From Luteibacter jiangsuensis (GTDB lineage: Bacteria > Pseudomonadota > Gammaproteobacteria > Xanthomonadales > Rhodanobacteraceae): a DNA stretch of 64,000 nucleotides. Below the pieces are notes generated by a model. It was not told the DNA's origin and searched no databases. It saw only the letters and a program-made list of their open reading frames with translations. The position numbers and the translations under genes were made by a program. Within the stretch, counting starts at the first letter, position 1. Each line of letters opens with the position of its first letter. Shown here in pieces: positions 34,085 to 41,048 of this stretch. Location of the stretch: the NCBI RefSeq assembly GCF_011742555.1, contig NZ_JAAQQR010000003.1:124001-188000 (forward strand), read 5' to 3'.

Positions 34085-34197
34085 GCCGCGGCCATGCGGC
34101 CTGCCCTGAAGAGGTCCGACCACGCCCCGACCACCGGTGGGCCGCGCCGTGACTTCCATCGCTTCCCGCGCCGCGCGCGGGAAGCGATGATGTGCGA

Positions 34198-34902
34198 ATG
34201 CGCCGTGCCGACCGCCTGTTCCTCATCATCAACGCCCTTCGCGGCCGGCGAACGGCGCTGCCTGCCCGGCAGCTGGCGAGCACGCTCGAAGTGTCGTTGC
34301 GCACGGTGTATCGCGACGTCGCGGACCTGCAGCTCTCGGGCGTCCCGATCGAAGGCGAGGCCGGCGTGGGCTACCTCCTGCGCAAGGGCTCGGACATCCC
34401 CCCGCTGATGTTCTCCGCCGACGAACTGGAAGCCCTCGTGGCCGGCACGCGCTTCGTTCGCGCTTTCGCCGGCGAACGGCTGGCGCGCGAGGCACAGGCC
34501 GCGCTGATCAAGATCGAAGCCGTGTTGCCACCCGAGCTGCGCGAGAAGTCGGCGCAGTCGCGCATCTTTGCGCCCATCTGGCGCGATCCGTTTCAGAACC
34601 ACATCGCGATGATGCTCGACCGCCTGCACGAAGCCGTGCTCGCGCGCCGGGTGCTGTGCCTGGACTATCGCGACGCCGAAGGGCGAAGCAGCACGCGCGA
34701 GGTGGAGCCGCTTTGCCTGTCATTCTGGGGTGGCGCCTGGACGCTGGGCACGTGGTGCCGCCATCGCCAGGCCTTCCGCAACTTCCGCCCCGACCGCATC
34801 GCCGATTGCCGCGACGCCGGGGAGACCTTCCCCGACCTGCCGGGCCGCAACCTCGAGGCCTATCTGGAAACGATGCGCGGGCATTACGCGGGGCTGGAAT
34901 AA
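34198..34902 (+). CDS. YafY-family HTH/WYL transcriptional regulator
   Basis: 234 aa. An N-terminal DeoR-like helix-turn-helix (RRADRLFLIINALRGRR, then LPARQLASTLEVSLRTVYRDVADL, about 2-48) is followed by the YafY/WYL-type sensor domain (about 135-215), where LSFWGGAWTLGTWCRHRQAFRNFRPDRI corresponds to the WYL signature with Trp-Thr-Leu in place of Trp-Tyr-Leu. A GTG 6 nt earlier is also in frame. WYL domains bind nucleotides or small ligands. Pairing with a GST gene suggests control of a detoxification response. Confidence 0.85.
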   Translation: MRRADRLFLIINALRGRRTALPARQLASTLEVSLRTVYRDVADLQLSGVPIEGEAGVGYLLRKGSDIPPLMFSADELEALVAGTRFVRAFAGERLAREAQAALIKIEAVLPPELREKSAQSRIFAPIWRDPFQNHIAMMLDRLHEAVLARRVLCLDYRDAEGRSSTREVEPLCLSFWGGAWTLGTWCRHRQAFRNFRPDRIADCRDAGETFPDLPGRNLEAYLETMRGHYAGLE

Positions 34903-34906
34903 TCCG

Positions 34907-35031
34907 TGTGGGAGCCGGCCAGGCCCTTGTGGGAGCCGCTTCAGCGGCGATGGGTGCGCGCGGCTAGCTTGCCCGCTGCCGCGGGATCGCCGGCATAGCC
35001 GGCTCCCACAAAGGCGCAGCCGGCTCCCGTA
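34907..35031. repeat. REP cluster, inverted full unit plus partial arms
   Basis: A short TGTGGGAGCCGGCC piece, then a full unit in reverse orientation (34928-35010: starts TGTGGGAGCCGCTTCAGCGG, centre GCCCGCTGCCGCGGG, ends CATAGCCGGCTCCCACA), then a partial CAGCCGGCTCCCGTA arm. It fills most of the 183 nt gap between the YafY-like gene and the DUF885 gene. Confidence 0.88.
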
Positions 35032-35085
35032 GTGCGCTATGGGATGCGATGATCGGGAATCACGTCCCCCGATCACGGAGCCTGC

Positions 35086-36813
35086 ATGTCCCCCTGGATT
35101 CGCGCCATCGCCTTCGCCGGCCTTTTCGCCGGTGCCGCCCATGCCGTCACGACGCCCGACGATGCGTTCCGCGCCATCTACACGAAGGAATGGGCATGGC
35201 GTAACGGGCAGGCCGGGATCCTCACCTCGGGCGAGGCCCAGCCGGGCGACGGGCGTCTGGATACGGTGGACGCGGCGAACCAGGCGAAGCGGCTCGCTTA
35301 TTGGAACGATGTGCTTGCCCAGCTCGACCGTATCGACACGAAGGGCTTGAGCGGCAAGGCTCGCGTCGATTACGAGGTCTATCGCGCGCAGATCGTCAAC
35401 CTCGCGGCGGCGCAACGCTTCCAGCAATGGCAGATGCCGTTCAACAGCGATTCGGCGTTCTGGTCCGACATCGGCTATGTGCTGCACGGCGACGACCTGC
35501 GCACGCGCGACGACTATCGCCATTACGTGGAGCGTCTGCGCCAGATTCCGGCCTACATGGACCAGGAGATCGCAAACATGCGCCTGGGCCTTGCGCGCGG
35601 GTTCACGGTGCCGCGCGCGGTGCTGGACGGTCGCGACGTTTCCATCGCAGCGGTGGCCGAACTGAAGCAGCCGGAAGACAGTGCGCTGTACAAGCCGTTC
35701 AAGTCGATGCCGAAGAACCTGCCGGAAGCGGACGCCGAAGCGCTGCGGAAAGAGGCGCACGAGGCCATCGCGAACGGCGTGATTCCCGCCTACGGCCGCC
35801 TTCTTGCGTTCTTCCGCAACGAGTATGTGCCGAAGGCACGAACCACGCTCGCGGCCGAATCGCTCCCCGACGGCAAGGCCTACTACCGGCAGCAGATTCG
35901 CGAATACACCACGCTCGATCTGTCGCCCGACGAAATCCACGCCATCGGCCTGCGTGAGGTGGAACACATCCACGCGGCCATGCTGGAAACGATGAAGGAG
36001 ACCGGATTCAAGGGCGACTTCCCGGCCTTCCTGACGTTCCTGCGCAAGGACCCGCAGTTCTACGCGAAGACGCCGGACGAACTGCTGATGCGCACGGCCT
36101 GGGTGGCGAAGCAGGTGGATGCGAAGCTGGGCAAGTTCTTCGGCCTGCTGCCGAGGCAGCGTTTCGCGATCGAGCCGGTGCCGGCCGACATCGCGCCGTA
36201 TTACACCTCCGGTCGCGGCGGTGCCGACGTCTATATGGTGAACACGTACGACCTGCCGTCGCGCCCGCTGTTCAACATGCCGGCGCTGACCCTGCACGAA
36301 TCGATGCCGGGCCATTCGCTGCAGTTGGCGCTGTCCGCCGAGCAGCAGGGGCTGCCGGCGTTCCGCCGCGACGGTTACATTTCCGCGTACGGCGAGGGTT
36401 GGGCGCTGTATTCGGAATACCTCGGCAACGAGATGGGCATCTATCACACGCCATACGAGCGCTTCGGTTATCTCACCTATCAGATGTGGCGCGCGTGCCG
36501 CCTCGTGGTCGATACGGGCATCCACCACCTCGGGTGGACGCGTCAGCAGGCGATCGACTACCTCACCCAGAACACGGCGCTCAGCGATCGCGAAATCGCC
36601 AACGAAGTGGATCGCTACATCAGCTGGCCGGGCCAGGCGCTGTCGTACGAGCTGGGTTATCTGAAAATCCGCGAACTGCGGGCCAGGGCGGAACAGCAAC
36701 TGGGCGAGAAGTTCGACCTGCGGGCCTTCCACGACACGGTGCTGGCCATGGGCTCCGTGCCGCTACCGGTGCTGGAGCAGCACGTCGACGCCTGGATTGC
36801 CTCGCGCAAGTAG
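35086..36813 (+). CDS. DUF885 family zinc-peptidase-like exported protein
   Basis: 575 aa, the usual DUF885 length. A signal peptide (about 1-20, ends GAAHA) precedes the all-helical domain. Near residue 404 HESMPGH matches the HExxPGH variant of the zinc-binding helix; YGEGWALYSE about 30 residues later supplies the third ligand, as in M32/M2-like gluzincins. The protein is therefore likely a periplasmic metallopeptidase, although no DUF885 substrate is firmly established to my knowledge. It lies between REP clusters, with no operon partners. Confidence 0.83.
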   Translation: MSPWIRAIAFAGLFAGAAHAVTTPDDAFRAIYTKEWAWRNGQAGILTSGEAQPGDGRLDTVDAANQAKRLAYWNDVLAQLDRIDTKGLSGKARVDYEVYRAQIVNLAAAQRFQQWQMPFNSDSAFWSDIGYVLHGDDLRTRDDYRHYVERLRQIPAYMDQEIANMRLGLARGFTVPRAVLDGRDVSIAAVAELKQPEDSALYKPFKSMPKNLPEADAEALRKEAHEAIANGVIPAYGRLLAFFRNEYVPKARTTLAAESLPDGKAYYRQQIREYTTLDLSPDEIHAIGLREVEHIHAAMLETMKETGFKGDFPAFLTFLRKDPQFYAKTPDELLMRTAWVAKQVDAKLGKFFGLLPRQRFAIEPVPADIAPYYTSGRGGADVYMVNTYDLPSRPLFNMPALTLHESMPGHSLQLALSAEQQGLPAFRRDGYISAYGEGWALYSEYLGNEMGIYHTPYERFGYLTYQMWRACRLVVDTGIHHLGWTRQQAIDYLTQNTALSDREIANEVDRYISWPGQALSYELGYLKIRELRARAEQQLGEKFDLRAFHDTVLAMGSVPLPVLEQHVDAWIASRK

Positions 36814-36822
36814 GTGGGTCCT

Positions 36823-36905
36823 TGTGGGAGCCGGCTATGCCGGCGATCCCGCGGCAGCGGGCACCCTTGCCGCGAGCACCCATCGCCGCTGAAGCGGCTC
36901 CCACA
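36823..36905. repeat. REP unit, main family (complete)
   Basis: An 83 bp unit: TGTGGGAGCCGGCTATGCCG, then CGATCCCGCGGCAGCGGGC, then CATCGCCGCTGAAGCGGCTC and CCACA. Outer arms, left inner hairpin (CCGGCTATGCCGG), centre hairpin (CCCGCGGCAGCGGG) and right inner hairpin (CGCCGCTGAAGCGGC) are all intact. It follows the DUF885 stop by 10 nt. Confidence 0.92.
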
Positions 36906-36938
36906 TGAAGGGCGTTGGTACAGCATTTTCTCTCTGTA

Positions 36939-36963
36939 TGGAGTACACTGCGTCACAACTCCA
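36939..36963. promoter_or_regulatory. Inverted repeat in toxin-antitoxin promoter
   Basis: TGGAGT (36939-36944) and ACTCCA (36958-36963) form an inverted repeat with a 13 nt spacer. TTGGTA (36915-36920) and TATGGA (36937-36942) could be the -35 and -10 with a 16 bp spacer. The repeat ends 14 nt before the antitoxin ATG, the expected place for autorepression by the antitoxin. Confidence 0.5.
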
Positions 36964-36977
36964 CAGGTGAAGCGACG

Positions 36978-37379
36978 ATGCAGCACGCCATCCATGCCGA
37001 ACCGATCCACCTCGCCGAGGCCGGCGGCCCGGCGCTGAGGGCCTTCTTCGCCTTGGCGGAGCGCTGGAAGCTCCGTCCCCCCGAGCAGCGCACGCTGCTG
37101 GGGGAACCGCCGGAATCCACCTACTTCAAGTGGAAGAAACAGCAGGACGGTACGCCCTCACGCGACGTCATTGAGCGCATCAGTTACCTGCTCGGCATCT
37201 GGAAAGACCTGCAGATCCTCTTTCCCGACCCGAACCAGGCGGACGCCTGGGTGCGCAAGCCGAACGACGCACCCTTGTTCGGCGGGCGCTCCGCGCTCGA
37301 CCGCATGCTCTCGGGCAACGTTGCCGACCTCTACGTCGTCCGTCAGTACCTGGACGCCCAGCGCGGCTGGAACGGATGA
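36978..37379 (+). CDS. MbcA/ParS/Xre-type antitoxin
   Basis: 133 aa. The N-terminal Xre-like helix-turn-helix is in the region RAFFALAERWKLRPPEQRTLLGEPPESTYFKWKKQ; the C-terminal DUF2384 domain has RISYLLGIWKDLQILFPDPNQADAWVRKPNDAPLFGGRSALDRML. This pairing is characteristic of antitoxins that neutralise RES toxins by blocking the NAD-binding pocket. The start at 36978 has AGGTGA 7 nt upstream. The stop overlaps the toxin start (ATGA at 37376), so the two are translationally coupled. Confidence 0.9.
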   Translation: MQHAIHAEPIHLAEAGGPALRAFFALAERWKLRPPEQRTLLGEPPESTYFKWKKQQDGTPSRDVIERISYLLGIWKDLQILFPDPNQADAWVRKPNDAPLFGGRSALDRMLSGNVADLYVVRQYLDAQRGWNG

Positions 37380-38071
37380 GCGCGGCGCCTCCGCTCCGCC
37401 GCATCCGCTGGAGCCAGGCCTATCGGATCGTGTCGAGCCGCTTCCCGCCGGTTGGCCTTTTCGACCGTATCGCCGATCCGAAAGACATCGACGCCGTCAT
37501 GGCCATCGAATCGATGACCAACCCGCGCCTGCGGGAGGAGATGGGGGCGTTGCGCCTCGTACCGCCCGACCGTCGCGTCTCGGGGCAGGGCACGTCGCCG
37601 ATCATGGCCGCCTTCACCCATATCTCGCCCGAGGGAAGCCGATTCAGCGACGGCCATTGGGGCGTGTTCTACGCCGCGCACAGCGTGCCGACGGCCATCG
37701 AGGAAACGGTATTCCATCGCGAGGCGTTTCTCGCGGCTACGCATGAGCCGCCGATGGACGTGCAGGTGCGCTGCTACAAGACGGCCATCGCGGGCCGCTT
37801 CCACGACATCCGCGGCGGCTGGGCCGCCGAGCACGATCCGGATTCCTACGCGGCCAGCGTGAAACTTGCCCGCTCGCTGCGGGAGCAGGGTTCCAACGGC
37901 ATCGTCTACGACAGCGCCCGTCATGCCGGTGGCGAGTGCGTGGCCGCGTTTTATCCCGACGTGGTGGCGCCCTGCATCCAGGCGGAGCACTTCATCTATC
38001 GCTGGAACGGCACCCGGATCGAAGCGGTGTTGAAGGTGACTCCGGTGGAGCGGCATGGGGGCAGGGGATGA
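37376..38071 (+). CDS. RES-domain toxin (NAD+ phosphorylase type)
   Basis: 231 aa. The RES domain shows the conserved Arg of AYRIVSSRF, GRFSDG-like GSRFSDGHWGVFYAA, the Glu of AIEETVFHRE and the C-terminal SNGIVYDSARHAGGECVAAF with the catalytic-site Ser. RES toxins such as MbcT degrade NAD+ in the cytoplasm. The ATG overlaps the antitoxin stop by 4 nt. Full length and intact motifs indicate an active system. At 231 aa it belongs to the longer RES group with an extended N-terminal half. Confidence 0.9.
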   Translation: MSAAPPLRRIRWSQAYRIVSSRFPPVGLFDRIADPKDIDAVMAIESMTNPRLREEMGALRLVPPDRRVSGQGTSPIMAAFTHISPEGSRFSDGHWGVFYAAHSVPTAIEETVFHREAFLAATHEPPMDVQVRCYKTAIAGRFHDIRGGWAAEHDPDSYAASVKLARSLREQGSNGIVYDSARHAGGECVAAFYPDVVAPCIQAEHFIYRWNGTRIEAVLKVTPVERHGGRG

Positions 38072-38128
38072 GGGCACGTGGTGCAGCGCAGTTTGCCCCG
38101 ACATCCCCATAGGTTTACGGTGGAGCGG

Positions 38129-38836
38129 ATGAAAAAGCTCACACTCCTCCTCACCCTTCTCGTCCTTTCCTTCGGTACTTACGCCAAGGGCCCCGATCAC
38201 AGCCAGTGGGAACACGACATCCAGGCCTTCGAGGCCGCGGACAAGGCGTCCCCGCCGCCGTCGAACGCCGTGCTCTTTATCGGCAGTTCGTCCATCCGCA
38301 TGTGGACGACGCTGGCGCAGGATTTTCCGAACTACCGGGTGATCAACCGCGGCTTCGGGGGTTCCGACCTCGACGACAGCACGGCTTTCGCCGATCGCAT
38401 CGTCACGCCGTACCACCCGGTGGCCATCGTGCTGTATGCCGGTGACAACGACCTGCAGAACGGCGACACGCCCGAGCAGGTGCGCGACGACTTCGCCGCG
38501 TTCGTGGCCAAGGTGCGCCAGGACCAGCCGGACCTGCCGATCGCTTTCATCTCGATCAAGCCGAGCATCGCGCGGCTTGCCCTCCTGGGGAACATCCAGC
38601 GCGCGAACAAGCTCGTGCGCGATTGGTCCATGGGGCAGAAGGGCGTGGCGTTCCTCGACGTGGCGCCCGCGATGGTCGATGCGAACGGCCAGCCGAAGCC
38701 GGCTCTGTTCCGCGACGATGGCCTGCACATGAATTCCGCGGGCTACGCACTCTGGGTAGCCCAGGTGGGCCCATGGCTGGCGGACCACGCGCAGGCCGCC
38801 GAAGTTAAACGGGAACCAAATGCTGCCGTGCAGTGA
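38129..38836 (+). CDS. SGNH/GDSL-family exported hydrolase
   Basis: 235 aa. A signal peptide (about 1-19, ends GTYAK) is followed by the four SGNH blocks: FIGSSSIRMW (nucleophile Ser), NRGFGGSDL, VLYAGDNDL (block III with Asn) and FRDDGLHMNSAGY (catalytic Asp and His). It is likely a periplasmic esterase or acetyl-hydrolase on lipids or glycans. GGAG lies just ahead of the ATG; an upstream GTG (38078) would destroy the signal peptide. It is separated by 57 nt from the RES toxin and is probably unrelated to it. Confidence 0.85.
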   Translation: MKKLTLLLTLLVLSFGTYAKGPDHSQWEHDIQAFEAADKASPPPSNAVLFIGSSSIRMWTTLAQDFPNYRVINRGFGGSDLDDSTAFADRIVTPYHPVAIVLYAGDNDLQNGDTPEQVRDDFAAFVAKVRQDQPDLPIAFISIKPSIARLALLGNIQRANKLVRDWSMGQKGVAFLDVAPAMVDANGQPKPALFRDDGLHMNSAGYALWVAQVGPWLADHAQAAEVKREPNAAVQ

Positions 38837-38840
38837 GACG

Positions 38841-38868
38841 GGAACTTCACGGGATCGGCCTTATCTAA
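38841..38868 (+). promoter_or_regulatory. Sigma-E (RpoE/ECF)-like promoter
   Basis: GGAACTT at 38841-38847 and TCTAA at 38864-38868, 16 bp apart, agree with the classical RpoE promoter pattern (GGAACTT, about 16 bp, TCnnA). It lies 4 nt after the SGNH gene stop, and no protein gene follows on this strand before a strong terminator about 100 nt further on. Confidence 0.6.
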
Positions 38869-38874
38869 GTATTC

Positions 38875-39007
38875 GATCGCCGAGAGGCGACCTGTTGGCA
38901 AGCGACGCTTCAATGAGTCGATTGTCCCGGGTCCCGCTATTTCCCCTGATAGCCTGGACCCGACGCGACCCCGGCAGCTCCTCCCCTGGCTGCCGGGGTT
39001 TTATTTT
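38875..39007 (+). ncRNA. Candidate sigma-E-driven small RNA (about 130 nt)
   Basis: Between the RpoE-like promoter and an intrinsic terminator lies a structured stretch with no convincing ORF. Helices visible: TCGCC-GAGA-GGCGA (38877-38890, GNRA-type loop); a long composite hairpin with outer stem CGGGTCC/GGACCCG (38928-38934 and 38956-38962) and inner stem GCTAT/ATAGC (38936-38940 and 38949-38953) around a TTCCCCTG loop; and the terminator stem. Promoter, three helices and terminator form a self-contained unit. RpoE-dependent small RNAs that repress outer-membrane protein mRNAs are known in enterobacteria (MicA, RybB). I do not recognise this RNA as a known family. Confidence 0.5.
38969..39007 (+). 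terminator. Strong intrinsic terminator
   Basis: CCCCGGCAGC (38969-38978) and GCTGCCGGGG (38989-38998) form a perfect 10 bp stem with a 10 nt loop, followed by TTTTATTTT (38999-39007). It is the clearest factor-independent terminator in the window, reading plus strand. Confidence 0.92.
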
Positions 39008-39010
39008 GCC

Positions 39011-39093
39011 TGTGGGAGCCGGCTATGCCGGCGATCCCGCGGCAGCGGGCAGCCTGGCCGCAAGCACCCATCGCCGCTGAAGCGGCTCCCACA
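39011..39093. repeat. REP unit, main family (complete)
   Basis: An 83 bp unit almost identical to the one at 36823: TGTGGGAGCCGGCTATGCCG start, CCCGCGGCAGCGGGC centre, CATCGCCGCTGAAGCGGCTC and CCACA end. It lies between the terminator and the 3' end of a convergent minus-strand gene. Confidence 0.92.
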
Positions 39094-39154
39094 AAGAGCA
39101 GAGCCGGGTTCCCCCGGAGAAGGACGGTTACTCCTGCTCCCGCCGGAAGCGGGG

Positions 39155-39424
39155 TCAGGCGTGCTGCGCCCGCGGGAAATACGGCTTGATGGACGTGTCG
39201 AACGCGCGCCAGACACCGTCGTTGCCCTGGATGTTGAGCACGATGTCGGACGCCGCATTCGCGGCCTCGATCCGGCGAGCCTCCCTGAGGGCGCATTCGA
39301 GCGCGTCGTCCCGCGAGCAGAACTCGCCGACCTCGCACTCGTTCCTCTGCAGCAGCCACAGACCGGGACCCACGGACTCGAAGGGAATATCGAAGACAAC
39401 CACGGCGGAATCACCCCTGTTCAT
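39155..39424 (-). CDS. Conserved-looking small protein, 89 aa, unknown
   Basis: The product begins MNRGDSAVVVFDIPFESVGP, with a central LWLLQRNECEVGEFCSRDDALECALREARRIEAANAAS segment and an ending in GNDGVWRAFDTSIKPYFPRAQ. The strand-strand-helix-strand layout, with a residue-name-like end pattern (QGNDGVWR), resembles DUF2188-type small proteins, but I cannot confirm it. An ATG at 39439 is also in frame. It is on the same strand as phhA and starts 50 nt after phhA ends, so it may be cotranscribed. There is no signal or membrane segment. Confidence 0.6.
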   Translation of the reverse strand: MNRGDSAVVVFDIPFESVGPGLWLLQRNECEVGEFCSRDDALECALREARRIEAANAASDIVLNIQGNDGVWRAFDTSIKPYFPRAQHA

Positions 39425-39473
39425 TGCACGTGGCCCCATCCTAGGGAGCCACGTGTTAGGTCTCCGTCGAGCC

Positions 39474-40361
39474 TCAGTTGTCCCCGCCCGAAGCGAAGCC
39501 TTCGCGGGTGCCCCGGTGGTACACCTTGTCGGTCGGGAGGATCTGGGCGGCGGCGACCGGGGTGCCCTGGGCCAGCCTGGCGTAGATGGGGGTGAAGTCC
39601 GGGCCGGTGGCTTCGAACAGCTGCTCGAAGTTGTCGATGACGAAGTAGGTCTGCTGGTAGGTGTCGATCCGGTACTTCGTGTTCATGACCCGCTCCAGGT
39701 CGAAACCGATGCGGTTCGGCGCCGGCGAATCGATGGAGTAGATGGATTCGCCCTTGGAGCTGACGATCCCGGCCCCGTAGATGCGCAGGCCCTTGTCGGT
39801 GCGGATGAGCCCGAATTCCACCGTGTACCAGTACAGGCGCGTGAGGTTCATGAGTGCCTCCGGCCCGATGGCATGCGCTTTCATGCCGCCCTTGCCGTAG
39901 GCCTGCATGTAATCGGCGAACACCGGATTGAGCAGCAGCGGCACGTGCCCGAAGAGGTCGTGGAACAGGTCCGGCTCCGACAGGTAGTCCAACTGGTCCG
40001 GCTTGCGGATCCACCAGCTCACCGGAAAACGCCGGTTCGCGAGGTGGTCGAAGAACACCTCGTCGGGAAGCAGCCCCTCCACCGCCACGAGCTGCCACCC
40101 CGTGGCCTTGCCCAGCACCTTGTTCAAGTCGTCGAAGCGCGGGATGCCGCCGTCGCCGAGGCCGAAGCGTTCCACGCCATCGAGGAATTCCTGGCAGGCA
40201 TAGGCCGGCAGCAGTTCCCGCTGGCGGCGGTACAGGGTGTCCCAGACCTCGTGGTCGGTTTTCGAATAGCTGGCCCAGGGTTGCTCGACCGTGCCGGTGG
40301 CATAGACGGGCACGTATCCACGGTCGGTCTGCTGGTGTTCGACGCGGCGGGGGGTGTCCAT
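39474..40361 (-). CDS. phhA: Phenylalanine 4-monooxygenase
   Basis: 295 aa non-heme iron, pterin-dependent aromatic amino acid hydroxylase that converts phenylalanine to tyrosine. The iron ligands are His134 and His139 in EPDLFHDLFGHVPLL and Glu182 in YWYTVEFGL; RRFPVSWWIR and GAGIVSSKGESIYS are further family marks. There is no regulatory ACT domain, as usual in bacteria. The start at 40361 has GGAG 6-7 nt upstream; the frame from 40409 is rejected. The divergent Lrp-family gene and the palindromes between the two suggest amino-acid-responsive control. Confidence 0.95.
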   Translation of the reverse strand: MDTPRRVEHQQTDRGYVPVYATGTVEQPWASYSKTDHEVWDTLYRRQRELLPAYACQEFLDGVERFGLGDGGIPRFDDLNKVLGKATGWQLVAVEGLLPDEVFFDHLANRRFPVSWWIRKPDQLDYLSEPDLFHDLFGHVPLLLNPVFADYMQAYGKGGMKAHAIGPEALMNLTRLYWYTVEFGLIRTDKGLRIYGAGIVSSKGESIYSIDSPAPNRIGFDLERVMNTKYRIDTYQQTYFVIDNFEQLFEATGPDFTPIYARLAQGTPVAAAQILPTDKVYHRGTREGFASGGDN

Positions 40362-40441
40362 GGCGGTCTCCGGTGGTTGAAGCAACAGCATAGCGACGGA
40401 TGAGCGCAATAGGCTTGCAATGTTGCGTCTTCATCGGCCTT

Positions 40442-40477
40442 TATGACAATAATGAGCGTCATAGACTCAATATGACG
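40442..40477. promoter_or_regulatory. Lrp-type operator between phhA and its regulator
   Basis: Three spaced copies of the half-site TATGAC/GTCATA: 40442-40447, 40457-40463 and 40471-40477. The last two form a perfect inverted repeat CGTCATA-N7-TATGACG, and the first two form TATGAC-N10-GTCATA. The array ends 8 nt before the regulator's GTG and is 81 nt from the phhA ATG, as expected for an Lrp/AsnC octamer site controlling both genes. Confidence 0.65.
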
Positions 40478-40485
40478 AAATAATC

Positions 40486-40965
40486 GTGCAAGCCACCCTC
40501 GATCGAACGGACCTGCGCATCCTGGCCACACTCCAGGCCAACGGCCGGATGAGCAATGCGGAACTGGCCGCCGAGGTGAGCCTGTCTCCCTCCGCATGCC
40601 TTCGCCGCGTGCAGAAACTCGAATCCGACGGCGTCATCGCGGGGTACGGCGCCCGGCTGGAGCCACGTGCGCTCGGGCTGGGGCTGCAGGCCTTCGTCCG
40701 TGTGCAGCTCTCCCGCCACGAGTCCGACGCCATCGATTCGTTCACCGAGCTGGTGGCCGCGTGGGACGAGGTGGTGTCCTGCTATGCCCTCACCGGCGAC
40801 ATGGACTACCTGCTCCAGGTCTACGTGGCGGACCTCGACGGCTTTTCTCGCTTTCTGCTCGACCGCCTGCTCAATGCGGCGGGGGTAGCGGACGTAAACA
40901 CCAGCTTCGTCCTGAGGACCGTCAAGGCCTCGACCGCCTTGCCTCTCGGTAATGTCCGCCCTTGA
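40486..40965 (+). CDS. Lrp/AsnC-family transcriptional regulator
   Basis: 159 aa from a GTG at 40486 (the usual Lrp N-terminus LDRTDLRILATLQANGRMSN follows). The helix-turn-helix is NAELAAEVSLSPSACLRRVQKLESDGVI; the C-terminal RAM/ACT-like sensor has VRVQLSRHESDAIDSFTELVAAWDEVVSCYALTGDMDYLLQVYVADLDGF, including the GDxDYLL effector motif. It is divergent from phhA across an array of half-sites, so it is probably the phenylalanine/tyrosine-responsive regulator of phenylalanine hydroxylase and of itself. Confidence 0.9.
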   Translation: MQATLDRTDLRILATLQANGRMSNAELAAEVSLSPSACLRRVQKLESDGVIAGYGARLEPRALGLGLQAFVRVQLSRHESDAIDSFTELVAAWDEVVSCYALTGDMDYLLQVYVADLDGFSRFLLDRLLNAAGVADVNTSFVLRTVKASTALPLGNVRP

Positions 40966-41048
40966 GGCGCCTCAACTACCCGTCCCCTAAGAATAAAATC
41001 ATGCTCCCCTAGCGGCAGGCAGCGCCCCTCGTTAATCTTGTGCGCTCG

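Noticed and set aside
38820-39080. 86-codon frame over the small-RNA candidate
   Set aside because: It reads through the terminator and a REP element, has no ribosome binding site, and the stems explain the sequence better.
25029-39093. REP arrays as a CRISPR
   Set aside because: Units are single, each with internal palindromes, lie between unrelated genes kilobases apart, and have no regular spacers or cas genes.
39001-39154. Attachment site of a mobile element at the terminator/REP junction
   Set aside because: No tRNA, integrase or flanking direct repeat; the sequence is fully accounted for by terminator and REP.
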